The notes under the pieces were generated by a model. The model was not told the origin of the DNA. It saw only the letters and a program-made list of their open reading frames with translations, and searched no databases. The position numbers and the translations under genes were made by a program. Positions 8,799 through 18,515 of a stretch of 64,000 nucleotides of DNA are shown one piece after another. Every line of letters begins with the position of its first letter. Positions within the stretch are counted from its first letter, which is position 1. The DNA lies in contig JABARV010000004.1 of assembly GCA_019186965.1 (NCBI GenBank), positions 42,193 through 106,192 on the forward strand. Direction: 5' to 3'. Origin of the DNA: Turneriella sp. (lineage in GTDB: Bacteria; Spirochaetota; Leptospiria; Turneriellales; Turneriellaceae).

Positions 8799-9451
8799 CA
8801 GTACTGGGCAAGACCTGTCGAGAGCTCAGGGTGTGCATACTTTTTAGCAAGTTCGTCGGGAGAGGTTTTTTCGGGAGTGAATATAAATTTACGGTTTGTA
8901 AACTCCAACCTTATTTCGCCCTTTTTTGTATCCCCTGTCAAAACTGCGCCTTCGGGTATTGGTTTTCCTGTTTTGTCCTTTGAGATAAAAATAGCTTCAT
9001 ACGCGTGCATAGTACCCGCACTTTCTAATTTTTTTAGACGGCCTGGCCGTACGGTAAAACTGCCGCCTTCAATAAAAAAAAGTTCGTCGCATACATCTTT
9101 TTCTATACGCAAAAAATAGCGTGCGTCTTTTATATTCGAGCGAATTTTATCTGCCGACAATTCGTTGGGTTTAGGTTCATAATTTTTTAAGTGGGTTTTT
9201 TCAATATACTCGCTAAACTGCGCGGCATCGACAGACCAAAAACCAGCTAATGGAGCGTTATCTTTCTTGAGCGGTGTTTTAAAATATGCGGAGATAATTG
9301 TTGATCGGATGTCTTTATCTTTATTCGCCAGCTTAGGAACGTCCGCTTTGCGGCAGTTTATTGTAGATAAAAATAACGCAACAAAGAAAAAAATAAAGAG
9401 ACGTGCGTACATCCTTCTCGTTGCTTTGGTTGTACGCACTTTGAAAATCAC
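8798..9451 (-). CDS. Lipoprotein of unknown function
   Basis: A 217-residue predicted lipoprotein. The signal region RLFIFFFVALFLSTINC ends with a Cys at residue 33 counted from the GTG at 9451. A second possible start is the ATG at 9412, which would give a more normal signal peptide. The mature part is mixed alpha/beta with no recognised domain; it includes DELFFIEGGSFTVRPGRLKKL and ends near AHPELSTGLAQY. It sits 6 bp after the stop of the giant lipoprotein gene and is coupled to the UbiA-like gene downstream. The three genes probably share a transcript and an envelope role, though that role is unknown. Confidence 0.68.
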   Translation of the reverse strand: MIFKVRTTKATRRMYARLFIFFFVALFLSTINCRKADVPKLANKDKDIRSTIISAYFKTPLKKDNAPLAGFWSVDAAQFSEYIEKTHLKNYEPKPNELSADKIRSNIKDARYFLRIEKDVCDELFFIEGGSFTVRPGRLKKLESAGTMHAYEAIFISKDKTGKPIPEGAVLTGDTKKGEIRLEFTNRKFIFTPEKTSPDELAKKYAHPELSTGLAQY

Positions 9452-9457
9452 TATGTG

Positions 9458-12400
9458 TTAAGGCCCAACTTTTGTGGGAGTGCCTGAAAAATCGACGGTA
9501 CAACTTGAACTCTGGTAATTTTTTTGCGTCTTCCATGTACCGCCGTTTGTAATGCAGCTACGCGCCATTGCTTGTCCAGAACTCGAAGTTCCTGCACCCG
9601 AGCAAAAAGTACCCCAATATGCTCCATAAGAGCCGACTGCGCCCAAATCTCCCGCTTGCAAGCCCTCACGGATACACTGCCAGTTGTCATTATTGTCGGC
9701 ACTTTCGTCTGTGCAATAGGTGCTGGAGCCACCTAAAGGAGCGGTGTTGTTAAACCCTTTGGGATCAGGGAAGCCTACATAACTATCGTCTGTACCCATT
9801 GCCCAACCCAAAATCCCCGAACCTGTTCCTTTAAGCATACTCCACATATCCGAACAGCTGCCGGTGCAGCCGTTACTACCCAAGCCGTCATCCAAATTTC
9901 CGCCGATGGAAGTCAGCCCCCCCCAAATGATTTCGTCGGTCACTTTGTTGATACCAAAGGAACCACCGGAAAGTTTAGGCATAATGCTTTGGCAATTCGG
10001 CTGGCGGACTCCTTGAGTTCCCGAACTCCAAGTGTAATAACCATATCGGTATGTGGTTGCACCATCTGTCAATGTTTCCTTGGGTCGAATACATTGTGTC
10101 GCTGTTGGTGCAGGTAAGCCGCTGTAACTTGAACCGACACTTTTACGCAAACCACCATCTGAGCCATCACTCCAAGAAACCGCAGGGCATGAACCGTTGT
10201 TCTCATCGTCATCACGCGCCCAACCGCAGTTCATCGCTGCAATTGACATTTGCCACCCCAGCGCGGACAGTAAACCTTCAAGGTATGGGCCTGCTTCGAG
10301 GTTAAGGAGTGCTGCCAAGCGGCGTGGACCAATCGCTGTGAACTCGAGGCAGCTGGGAGCTCCGGAATCTGCGCCTTGGGGAACGATACGCGTTCCAAAA
10401 TGGATCATCGACGCAAACGCTTTTGCAGTTTCATCTTCATCGTCGTCGAGGTTATTTGTCATGTATACTAAAGAACGGTTTACCGCCGCAGGGTGGGTTT
10501 CGTTAATAAGCGCTGCTGTAACAGCACCCGGTTGCCAGTTCACGAGTTGTGTTATGGCACGTAAGCGGCGCGTTGCATTCATCATGTCGATAGTTTTTTG
10601 AGTGTCTTGTACATCGCCGACGATATACGAAAATGCAGTGCCGTCGTTCACTTCAAGCATTGATTGTAAAAGGCGGTATCTGCCGTCTTTGGGATCGTTA
10701 TTGTTGTAATAACCACCGCCTGAAGGACCTTGTGTTGGTTTTTGGTAGCTTTGGTCGTCGCAGTCGTAGTAGATTGTATTTACCGTTTGCCAAGCAGCGC
10801 TCTTAGATTGTTTTGCACGCCACAGGTATCCTGCAGCCGTGCAGGCTTCGGGGTATTGGTATGCAAGGTTTTGTACTACATTTGAAGAATTGATGCACGT
10901 TGGTCCATACTGGATGTATTTATCGTACGCGGGTCTAAGGCCGCACTTTTCAACCGCGTTCATAAGGCGCACCACACGCACTTGTTGACCAGTCGAGCGG
11001 GCACTTGCGCCGTTATATCCCAACTTGTTTACCACATCGCTGAGCGTTGCCATATCACCCACATTCTTTACGTTATCGACGCCGCCTTTCATGCGGGACG
11101 TGCCCAAACCATTGAGGAGTGCGAGCATCTTTACGCGGTCTGCCCCTTCCCATATACCCGTGCCTCCGCCTGCCGCAAGACACGCGGCACGGGTGGTTTG
11201 TGTTGGGAAATTAGTACACCTACCCACGCCGAACCAGGTACCACCTGCTGATGCACAGGTAGTCGAATCATCGGTGGTGGTATTTATCCCCTGCACATAC
11301 ACCGAACATGCATCGGCGCCGTTCATCACTTTAACCATGAGGTCGACGTTGGTGAGGTTGTTCACGATGTCGGTCATGTAGCGGATGCGAGTTAAGTTAT
11401 CGATGAGGTACGATGCGTAGCCGATGTCTTGCACATAGACCATGAAATAAACTGTGTTGGGGATTTGCTCAATATTATTAATCATCTGGATGAGGCGGCC
11501 CAATTTATCGGTCGTGTTCGTGTCGCAATCGGTTGTAGTGCAACCCGCGCCGCTGGGGTTCTCACCATACCAACCGTTTGTATCACCGTCATACGAACCT
11601 AAAGCACCCGTGCCGTACGTCGCATCGCCGTGCGTGTTTACAAGTGTGTTCACACGCGAAGGTTGGAGTACTGGGTGGTCTAAAAAGCGGATCATTAGGT
11701 CGGCGCTCGTCATTTCGCTCATGGTGCGCGAAAAATAACGAATGCGGTTGGTATTTTTGACGAGCCAAGTGCCGCTCGACGTTAGTTTGCCAAATGAAAG
11801 TTCGTTCACCATCCGTGCCATGTTGAGGGGGCCGTTTGCACCCATGTCGGTCATGAGCGTCGTCATGCGGCCAAATTGGTCGGCGGTGGCGTTGGAGAGC
11901 GCATTGTTGTAAACAGGGGTCGCCATTGTCTTCATATCGTAGAGTGCGTCGGTCATGCGCTCTATACCGTTGTAACCGCCTACACCGTTGTCGGGGCGTA
12001 AGTTTCCGACGATTTGCGCAATGGTGGTAGGGCCATAACCAGAACCCGCAAGGTCGTTCACAATACGTACGAAGTGGAATTTTATGCAAAAATTGGAGTT
12101 GATATCTCCCGGAGTACCTGTACAGTTCTGTGACATAGCGGCAGCTTTGGCATTGACCGCGCTAAAAAATTGTGCAAATTTTTTACCACCCGAAGCGCCC
12201 AATGTGGGACCGTCATAAAAAAGCTCACCTTTTGAATAAGCAGTGTGTGTACCTGACCCTGTAGTGGTTATGTCAATCGCTGCGCCGCCTGGGGTCAAGC
12301 TCACTTGAAAGTCGTTTGCGGTGGCGTTCAGCATATAGTATTTTTTGCCGGGTTTGAGAGGAAGGGGCAAGGTACCCGTCGTGTCAAAATCAACGGGAGA

Positions 12401-15064
12401 TTGTTCACGGTAGTTATGTCCACTCCAAGTGATACGATCGGTTGCGGCATCAGCAGTCACCGCACTATACTTCCCCATATAAATGTTTCCCGACAGCGTC
12501 AGCTTCGAGAGCGCCACGGCGACGTGGCTGGTAGTGGTGGCACCGTTGATGAGGTCTGCAACATCAGAAATGTTGGCTCCGTCGTTCGCCGGTTCTGCGA
12601 GGGTGCGTAGCATGTTTGAGGTACCCGCTGCGGTGAGGCCAGTCAAGATACTGGCCGTCTTTGCACCGCCGCCAGTACCTAAACCGTTGATGAGAAGGGG
12701 TACATTGCGTGGAATTTCAACGTAGTCCATGAGCGCCACAAGCTGTTGGTACGAGCTATACGTGGTGAGGTTATTTAGCACCGCGTACATTTCACTCAGG
12801 TTTGAAATCTCATTCACCGTCACCGCTAAACGGGGTTGTGAAATCGCCATGTGTATTCCGCTTCCCGCAGTCGATGTAGTGATTGAAGGGGAAGATGGAG
12901 TAAGCGCAAGCTCAAAATTATTTGCAGCAGCATTTTTTACATAGTAGACTGTGTTTGTTACTAATGGATTGGGAAGAGTGCCGCTCGAGGTGAGTTTAAT
13001 CGCGGTACCGTTAGCAAGGCTGTGGCCAAACCACGTTACTTTTGCAGGGCTGGCGTATGAAATCGTAACATAATCTTTAATACCCGCGCCACCTGCACCG
13101 CCTGGGTATTCAGAGCGGTTGGCGGCGTAGATGAGCGCGTCCAAACCGTTGTCGTTGGTGGGAATACAGTTAATGGGGGTGTTGTTCCAGCAACCGGCAG
13201 GGGTTGCGGTTGCAGTGGTGTTGTTGAGTAAATCAGCGACGTTGGTCACCGAAGACTGGATATAAAGGTTATTCATTAGGATTGCTGTTTTTTCAGCGGC
13301 TGTTCGTGGAGCGCCTTTGTCTCCGGGTAAAACAACTGTGTCGATAAATACTTGGCCTGAGCTATTAGGTATCCGCTGTACATCGAAGCGGATACGTTTG
13401 ATGCCCGTACCAATTGCAATGGAACGTGGTTGGAAACCAGAACCTCCCGAAGCTTTAGTCCACGACCCCACCATCGTGTCGTCGATGAAAACGCGCAATA
13501 TGTCGTAAGGTTCTAATGTATCAGTTTTTGTATAAAACGTAAGGTTACCTGCTGCTGTAAGGTTTGCAATAAGTTCAGCAGATTGTGTCGCTGTGCTAAT
13601 GGTTGCGGGAGAGTTATCGTTACGCAAAGAACATGGTCCCGCTTGGGCAGGAGCTCCGCCTGTTACCCATGATTTATTGTTCCATGGGACAGCGGCAGGG
13701 CCGTTATCGGTAAACGCCCAGTTTAAGTAGTTATTGAAATTGCCTGTGGTGCAATTGAAGCCACCCGTCGTGTCGTCGAAATTGGTGTCGTTGCTAAAAA
13801 CCGGCGTTTGGTCGAGCTGGTTCACCATGTAAGCCAAACGTTTCACTCCGTTAAGGCCATACTGGGCGTACGTGCCGGTGTCGCCCATGCTAGCGTTGTA
13901 CACATTATTGAGCGTTGCCACCATAATATCCACGCCATCGGGTGAGCCTGCAACATAAGGCTGGCCATCGTTGGTGAGGTTGTTTACGATGGTGTACATA
14001 TTTGGTACAACTGCGATATTGTTTACAATAACGGGAACTTTAGAAGCGATGGTGTGCCATGTTTCTCCATTGTTGCGGCAATCTTTGGCGTTTGTATATG
14101 CAAGGCTTGTACAGGTTGTAGCAAGCTGGTTTAAAACTTGCGTCATGTTTTCAATGCCGTCGGATGTCCAACTGCCACCAGCGGCAATGCAAGCGCTTTG
14201 TGTCGTGTAGGGGGAGCTTGGAGTTCCTGTGCTACAGTTGGTGTTTGTCCAAGTGCCGCCTGCCGCTGTGCAAGCCGTCTGGCTTGTGTGCTCGGGTTTT
14301 GAGCAGTAGATGTTACCGTTTAACCCAAGCATTACATCGGTGATGTTGCTAATGCTGGTCGTTTTATCGATAATTTCGTAGAGGTTCCATAAGTCGTGCG
14401 TGTCGTTAACCATGCGGATAAGCTTTGCAGTACCAGTTGCAGAAAAACTACCTCCCGGTGCAGCGACATTATTGATAAGGACTGCCATGATACTGGGGCT
14501 TGCATTTTCGTTGAGAAGCGCAACAAGCATTCCCAAACGGTTCATGGCAGTGGTAACCCCAAATTTATCTGCGGGTTGATCGCGTACGCCATGGACAATA
14601 TTTTTAATCCCTTCCATGCCTGCTACAGTGACGCCGTTAATCATCCTTGCCATTTTTTTAATGGTATCGTTACCGTTTGGCATAAGCGTTGCGTTTTGGC
14701 ATGCTGCATCGAGCTTATTTAAAATGCCGACAACTTCTTCGGGTTTCAATTGCTTCGAGTTGGGGCCGTCGGAAAGTAACGCGACGAGTTTTCCAGGACC
14801 GTCGATTAAATTAAGCAAGGCAGTAATATTGGATATGCCAATACCGTAACTAATTAAATTAAGGTTATCTGCGCCAATTCCTGTAACAAGCGTATCGTAA
14901 GTGTGGGAACCTAAAGCCGTGCGTAATTGGTCAGGGGTATAGTTTTGCCCTGCTTCGTTCATTTTGTTTTTTGCGAACTGCGTTTGTACCCTTTTGGGAG
15001 CACATGCGCTAAAGAATACTATAATAAAAAAACCGGTCAGTATTTTGGATGTCAAGCTTCCCAT
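9458..15064 (-). CDS. Giant repeat-containing lipoprotein (about 1,868 residues)
   Basis: The best start is the ATG at 15064, preceded by an AGAGGG ribosome binding site. It gives MGSLTSKILTGFFIIVFFSACAP... with lipobox Cys21. An in-frame upstream start at 15157 would bury the signal peptide. The mature protein is built from many imperfect helical units of the form G-hydrophobic...MVNNL...LLNNL, resembling an alpha-solenoid. Between them are Cys-rich pieces (ACTAAGGTW, ACIAAGGSW, ACLAAGGGTG), one beta-sandwich-like stretch (around NLTFYTKTDTLEPYDILRVF) and two copies of a roughly 70-residue domain with WFGHSLANGTAIKLTSSGTL and WSGHNYREQSPVDFDTTGTL. That last domain resembles modules in phage tail and surface proteins. 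The C-terminal 400 residues are rich in Gly, Ser, Trp and Cys. Function is unknown; a surface-exposed adhesin or scaffold is the simplest inference. Confidence 0.8.
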   Translation of the reverse strand: MGSLTSKILTGFFIIVFFSACAPKRVQTQFAKNKMNEAGQNYTPDQLRTALGSHTYDTLVTGIGADNLNLISYGIGISNITALLNLIDGPGKLVALLSDGPNSKQLKPEEVVGILNKLDAACQNATLMPNGNDTIKKMARMINGVTVAGMEGIKNIVHGVRDQPADKFGVTTAMNRLGMLVALLNENASPSIMAVLINNVAAPGGSFSATGTAKLIRMVNDTHDLWNLYEIIDKTTSISNITDVMLGLNGNIYCSKPEHTSQTACTAAGGTWTNTNCSTGTPSSPYTTQSACIAAGGSWTSDGIENMTQVLNQLATTCTSLAYTNAKDCRNNGETWHTIASKVPVIVNNIAVVPNMYTIVNNLTNDGQPYVAGSPDGVDIMVATLNNVYNASMGDTGTYAQYGLNGVKRLAYMVNQLDQTPVFSNDTNFDDTTGGFNCTTGNFNNYLNWAFTDNGPAAVPWNNKSWVTGGAPAQAGPCSLRNDNSPATISTATQSAELIANLTAAGNLTFYTKTDTLEPYDILRVFIDDTMVGSWTKASGGSGFQPRSIAIGTGIKRIRFDVQRIPNSSGQVFIDTVVLPGDKGAPRTAAEKTAILMNNLYIQSSVTNVADLLNNTTATATPAGCWNNTPINCIPTNDNGLDALIYAANRSEYPGGAGGAGIKDYVTISYASPAKVTWFGHSLANGTAIKLTSSGTLPNPLVTNTVYYVKNAAANNFELALTPSSPSITTSTAGSGIHMAISQPRLAVTVNEISNLSEMYAVLNNLTTYSSYQQLVALMDYVEIPRNVPLLINGLGTGGGAKTASILTGLTAAGTSNMLRTLAEPANDGANISDVADLINGATTTSHVAVALSKLTLSGNIYMGKYSAVTADAATDRITWSGHNYREQSPVDFDTTGTLPLPLKPGKKYYMLNATANDFQVSLTPGGAAIDITTTGSGTHTAYSKGELFYDGPTLGASGGKKFAQFFSAVNAKAAAMSQNCTGTPGDINSNFCIKFHFVRIVNDLAGSGYGPTTIAQIVGNLRPDNGVGGYNGIERMTDALYDMKTMATPVYNNALSNATADQFGRMTTLMTDMGANGPLNMARMVNELSFGKLTSSGTWLVKNTNRIRYFSRTMSEMTSADLMIRFLDHPVLQPSRVNTLVNTHGDATYGTGALGSYDGDTNGWYGENPSGAGCTTTDCDTNTTDKLGRLIQMINNIEQIPNTVYFMVYVQDIGYASYLIDNLTRIRYMTDIVNNLTNVDLMVKVMNGADACSVYVQGINTTTDDSTTCASAGGTWFGVGRCTNFPTQTTRAACLAAGGGTGIWEGADRVKMLALLNGLGTSRMKGGVDNVKNVGDMATLSDVVNKLGYNGASARSTGQQVRVVRLMNAVEKCGLRPAYDKYIQYGPTCINSSNVVQNLAYQYPEACTAAGYLWRAKQSKSAAWQTVNTIYYDCDDQSYQKPTQGPSGGGYYNNNDPKDGRYRLLQSMLEVNDGTAFSYIVGDVQDTQKTIDMMNATRRLRAITQLVNWQPGAVTAALINETHPAAVNRSLVYMTNNLDDDEDETAKAFASMIHFGTRIVPQGADSGAPSCLEFTAIGPRRLAALLNLEAGPYLEGLLSALGWQMSIAAMNCGWARDDDENNGSCPAVSWSDGSDGGLRKSVGSSYSGLPAPTATQCIRPKETLTDGATTYRYGYYTWSSGTQGVRQPNCQSIMPKLSGGSFGINKVTDEIIWGGLTSIGGNLDDGLGSNGCTGSCSDMWSMLKGTGSGILGWAMGTDDSYVGFPDPKGFNNTAPLGGSSTYCTDESADNNDNWQCIREGLQAGDLGAVGSYGAYWGTFCSGAGTSSSGQAMARSCITNGGTWKTQKNYQSSSCTVDFSGTPTKVGP

Positions 15065-15106
15065 TTTTAACCCTCTTTGCGTTTGCGCAAAAAATACGTA
15101 TTTGTT

Positions 15107-15112
15107 ATTATA
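15107..15112 (-). promoter_or_regulatory. Probable -10 box for the giant lipoprotein gene
   Basis: On the minus strand the sequence TATAAT lies 43 bp upstream of the ATG at 15064. The matching -35 region is weak, so this is a tentative promoter call based on the perfect -10 hexamer and its position. Confidence 0.4.
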
Positions 15113-15232
15113 AACATACGCGTACCAATCTACAGTGTATATGTGTTTACAAAACAAGTTTGTGCCAAAATAGTGAACAGGTGTTTAGTGCGGTGCAGTA
15201 TATAAGTTCTGTAGAGGTGCAGAAATTCGCTA

Positions 15233-15254
15233 TAGCTATGGAAAACCGTAGCTA
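15233..15254 (+). repeat. Short palindromic element, copy A (intergenic)
   Basis: A 22-bp inverted repeat whose left half is TAGCTATGGAAAA and whose right half ends CCGTAGCTA. The arms extend to 10 bp (15232-15241 and 15246-15255) with an AAAA loop and one G-U pair in RNA. It lies between the end of fmt and the start of the giant lipoprotein gene. It matches copy C in 20 of 22 positions. It could be an operator, a hairpin in the leader, or a small dispersed repeat. Confidence 0.6.
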
Positions 15255-15276
15255 TTTTATACGGGCATTGTTTGCT

Positions 15277-16236
15277 TTATTGGAATTTATCGCCGTTGGT
15301 AATACGGTAGCCATTTAAAAAATCTATGGCACCCATGCTTTTTTTCCCTTCGGGGGTAATGCTTTCAATCCGGAGCGCGTTTCCATCACCGCAGGTAATC
15401 CATAGCTCTGTTTTTCCATAGCTAGTAAGGGTACCGGGAGCACCTGCAATTGCTTTAAACGGACTATTGAGGTCAAACGTAAGCTTTATCTTTTTGCCTC
15501 GAAAGTGCGCAAAGACGCCAGGGCGTGGGGTAAAAGCACGAAACCGGTTTACGAGTACCGCTGCGCTTTGTGTAAAATCCAGTTTGCCTTCGTGGGCAAA
15601 AATTTTTCCACAATGTGTCGCAACTCTTGTATCCTGTGCTGTAGCGATTGTACGGCCTTCGATATAATCTAAAAGCATCGTGCGGCCGTGTAGCAAAAGA
15701 CTTTCTGTCATTTTGGCGTAAAGGGTTTCGGCGGTATCGGTAGGTAAAACTGCAACTTTGCTTTGCGCTAAAATGTCGCCTGCGTCGAGTTCAGGAACAA
15801 TCTTCTGCAGCGTCCATCCGGTTTCATTAAACCCGTAAAGGAGCGCGTGCTCTATGGGAGATGCTCCGCGTAACAAAGGTAAAAGACTTCCATGGAAGTT
15901 GACTGCTTTAAGGCGTGGAGCATCTATAACAGATTGCGGCAAAATTTTTCCATACGCGAGTACAACAAAAATATCGTAGCCAATACGCGCTAAGCTTTCT
16001 AAAAGTGGTTCGGCCTCTTTTTTTAGTACGCGTGGAGTAAAAACGGGGATCGACAATTTTTCTGCGGTTTCGTGTACAAAAGAGCGAACCGTGCTTTTCC
16101 CTTGCCTTTGCAAAATTTTCTCTCCTTGTGTAACGCATGCGACGACCTCGAACGCAGGTTCTTTAGAAAGGACACTTAAAAAATCGGCAGCGATTTTAGG
16201 GGAACCCCAAAAAACAATACGTGTTCTTTTATCCAT
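15277..16236 (-). CDS. fmt: Methionyl-tRNA formyltransferase
   Basis: The 319-residue product formylates Met-tRNA(fMet) with 10-formyl-tetrahydrofolate for translation initiation. It begins with the formyltransferase motif TRIVFWGSPKIAADFL. The catalytic segment is AVNFHGSLLPLLRGASPIEHALLYG (Asn and His of the NxH motif). It continues with ELDAGDILAQ and the C-terminal tRNA-binding domain (APGTLTSYGKTELWITCGDG...PEGKKSM). Length is normal. Its start overlaps the end of hemH by 8 bp. A 22-bp repeat that also occurs in two intergenic sites lies inside this gene at 15403-15424, in a region of normal length for the family. Confidence 0.95.
   Translation of the reverse strand: MDKRTRIVFWGSPKIAADFLSVLSKEPAFEVVACVTQGEKILQRQGKSTVRSFVHETAEKLSIPVFTPRVLKKEAEPLLESLARIGYDIFVVLAYGKILPQSVIDAPRLKAVNFHGSLLPLLRGASPIEHALLYGFNETGWTLQKIVPELDAGDILAQSKVAVLPTDTAETLYAKMTESLLLHGRTMLLDYIEGRTIATAQDTRVATHCGKIFAHEGKLDFTQSAAVLVNRFRAFTPRPGVFAHFRGKKIKLTFDLNSPFKAIAGAPGTLTSYGKTELWITCGDGNALRIESITPEGKKSMGAIDFLNGYRITNGDKFQ
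15403..15424 (-). repeat. Short palindromic element, copy B (inside fmt)
   Basis: On the minus strand this stretch starts TAGCTATGGAAAAACA and ends GAGCTA. It matches copy C in 21 of 22 positions and copy A at most positions. It is read as codons for S-Y-G-K-T-E-L in Fmt. The Fmt protein is not longer than usual here, so the element is not an obvious insertion. Confidence 0.5.
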
Positions 16237-17296
16237 GGCCTAATGTATTTACGTTTTGCAGTAAGGAAGAAAAATCTTTTACCCAAGTGGTTTCATCGTT
16301 AAGGCATGCTATATACTCAAACCTTTCACCACCTGTTTGATGAAAAATTTTCTTGAGTTCAATTTTTATTTCGTAGAGGGTCTCAAGATTATCTGCGACA
16401 AACGCAGGTGCGACAATAGCTAAACGGCGCACTCCATTTTCAGCTAAGTATTTTACAACCTCGTTCGTTTGCGGCAAAAGCCATTTTTCGCGTCCGACAC
16501 GCGACTGGAAAGCCAATGAGTATTTTTCGCGTTTAAGCTTTAAGCTCTGCGCTACTTTTTCTGTTGTTGTGACACAGTGTCGTTGGTAGCATGTTTGGTG
16601 TGCACGCATCGCTTGCGGAGAACTCTCTTTTGGGATAGTGCAGCAATCAGGACGGCCAAAACAAAATGCGTCGGGTGCATTTGCTTTTATAATGTGCCGC
16701 ACCGGCAAAGAATGGTAGCTAAAAAGTAGGTGGTCGCATTTTTTAAGTACAGGTTTTATTTTTTTTACTAAATTTTTTATATAGGCATCTTCTTCAAAGA
16801 AAGGTTTTACAAAAAAACTTTCTATACCTAAAGGTTCAGAAAGTTCCTTCACGCGTTCTATAGCCGACTGGGTTGTTGACACCGCGTATTGTGGATAAAG
16901 TGGAACGACCAAAAGTTTTCTATGCCCGTCTTCTTGGATTTTTTGCAAAACACTTTGGAGGGATGGATTGCCGTACCGCATGGCTGTATATACACGATGC
17001 GACAAAATTTTTTCCAATTTTTGCGCAAAGCTTTCCGTAAAAAAAATTAAAGGAGAGCCTTCATTTAACCAAATTTTTTTATACGCTTCGACGCCTCGTT
17101 TTATGCGGAATGGAAGAATAAAGAGGTGTACGATAACCCAGCGTAAAATATAAGGAGTGCTGATAACCCGTGCGTCCATTAAAAACTCTTTGAGAAACGC
17201 GTTGACGGCTTGCGCTGTTGGCGCAGTAGGCGAACCCAAATTCACAAGGAGTATTGGTGGTTTGGAATTTGTGCGAGTTATTTTTTTACGCGCCAA
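16229..17296 (-). CDS. hemH: Ferrochelatase with an internal cysteine-rich segment
   Basis: A 355-residue enzyme of the last step of heme synthesis, inserting Fe(II) into a porphyrin. It has PPILLVNLGSPTAP at the N-terminus, PLYPQYAVSTTQSA, the catalytic region FSYHSLPVRHI (His195) and the later acidic region FVADNLETLYEI (Glu305). Between them residues 205-245 hold five cysteines (C212, C218, C219, C236, C241) in FCFGRPDCC...QTCYQRHC. Some bacterial ferrochelatases are known to carry a [2Fe-2S] cluster bound by cysteines; this arrangement suggests such a site, unproven here. The gene overlaps fmt by 8 bp and follows serC by 18 bp, forming a serC-hemH-fmt operon. Heme O synthase lies divergently nearby. 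Confidence 0.94.
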   Translation of the reverse strand: MARKKITRTNSKPPILLVNLGSPTAPTAQAVNAFLKEFLMDARVISTPYILRWVIVHLFILPFRIKRGVEAYKKIWLNEGSPLIFFTESFAQKLEKILSHRVYTAMRYGNPSLQSVLQKIQEDGHRKLLVVPLYPQYAVSTTQSAIERVKELSEPLGIESFFVKPFFEEDAYIKNLVKKIKPVLKKCDHLLFSYHSLPVRHIIKANAPDAFCFGRPDCCTIPKESSPQAMRAHQTCYQRHCVTTTEKVAQSLKLKREKYSLAFQSRVGREKWLLPQTNEVVKYLAENGVRRLAIVAPAFVADNLETLYEIKIELKKIFHQTGGERFEYIACLNDETTWVKDFSSLLQNVNTLGHG

Positions 17297-17314
17297 AACT
17301 TACCTAAGAGTAAA

Positions 17315-18421
17315 TCAGCCGTTTTTACGCGCAAAGTCTTGCATAAATTTTACAAGTTCGGTAATCGAGTTTTGTTCGACGGCATTGTAAATAGATGCGC
17401 GTAAACCGCCTACCGAACGGTGTCCTTTTAACCCTGCAAAGCCTGCCGCCTCTGCTTCTTTAATAAATTGTTTTTCTAAATCTTCGCTTGGAGAATCACC
17501 CTTGAAAATGCGGTAATTGACATTCATGCGAGAGCGATCGGCTTTATTTACAGGCGAGCGGTAAAAACCGTTTGAATTATCGATTGCATCGTAGAGGGTT
17601 TTGGCCTTTGCAATATTACGTACTTCTATAGCTTTTAATCCACCAAGCTCTTTAATGTGTTCCATGGTAAGCGCAAGCATATAGATACCAAACGTGGGTG
17701 GGGTATTGTAAAGAGAATTGTTTTCAATGTACGTGCGGTACTGTAGCATGGTAGGCAAATTTTTGTCAGCGCGTTCAGCCATGTCTTTACGGATGATAAC
17801 GAGGGTTACTCCCGAAGGGCCTAAGTTTTTTTGTGCTCCTGCAAAAATAAGCGCATGTTTAGAGACATCGATTTCTCGCGACGCAATGTTAGATGACATG
17901 TCGCTTACGAGGGGAACGCCTTTTGTATCGGGAAGGGTTGAATATTCTGTCCCAAAAATGGTGTTGTTTGCACACATGTGCACGTATGCTGCGTCGGGGG
18001 TAAGGTTTAGTTCTTCTTGTTTGGGTAGGCGCATAAAGTTTTCACTTTCGGTTGTCGCTGCAATATTAACATCACCAACTTTTTTTGCTTCTTTAATAGA
18101 CTTGGCTGTCCATGCGCCGGTGTTGATAATGTCTATTTTTTTTCCTGGAATATTAAGGTTCATGGGCACCATGCTAAATTGCATGCTTGCTCCGCCTTGG
18201 ATAAAAAGGATTGCGTAATCGTCGGGAACACCTAGGGTCGTTTTAACGCCATCAATCGCGCGTGCAAGGATTGCTTCAAATGGCTTCGAACGGTGCGACA
18301 TTTCCATAACGGACATACCCGTACCGTCGTAGTTAAGAAATTCGTCTTGCGCCTTTTTAAGGACGGGAAGGGGGATGGCGGCGGGCCCTGCATTGAAATT
18401 GTGGATACGTTCTTTGAACAT
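17315..18421 (-). CDS. serC: Phosphoserine aminotransferase
   Basis: A 368-residue PLP enzyme that converts 3-phosphohydroxypyruvate and glutamate to phosphoserine and 2-oxoglutarate in serine biosynthesis. Recognisable parts: HNFNAGPAAIPLPVLKKAQ at the N-terminus, IQGGASMQFSMVPMNL, NTGAWTAKSIKEAKKVG, and the PLP-lysine region FAGAQKNLGPSGVTLVIIRK. The C-terminus has KGHRSVGGLRASIYNAVEQ. Length and motifs match SerC closely. It is the first gene of the leftward serC-hemH-fmt group, transcribed away from ctaB. The 94 bp between serC and ctaB must hold both promoters. Confidence 0.96.
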   Translation of the reverse strand: MFKERIHNFNAGPAAIPLPVLKKAQDEFLNYDGTGMSVMEMSHRSKPFEAILARAIDGVKTTLGVPDDYAILFIQGGASMQFSMVPMNLNIPGKKIDIINTGAWTAKSIKEAKKVGDVNIAATTESENFMRLPKQEELNLTPDAAYVHMCANNTIFGTEYSTLPDTKGVPLVSDMSSNIASREIDVSKHALIFAGAQKNLGPSGVTLVIIRKDMAERADKNLPTMLQYRTYIENNSLYNTPPTFGIYMLALTMEHIKELGGLKAIEVRNIAKAKTLYDAIDNSNGFYRSPVNKADRSRMNVNYRIFKGDSPSEDLEKQFIKEAEAAGFAGLKGHRSVGGLRASIYNAVEQNSITELVKFMQDFARKNG

Positions 18422-18515
18422 GCGCCGCTTTATGTGGTAGAGACACCCCGTCGAGCGTACGAGTAATCTACGTAAAAGATTTTCGCCATATCTCCAAGTT
18501 TAAGTTAATCGCACA

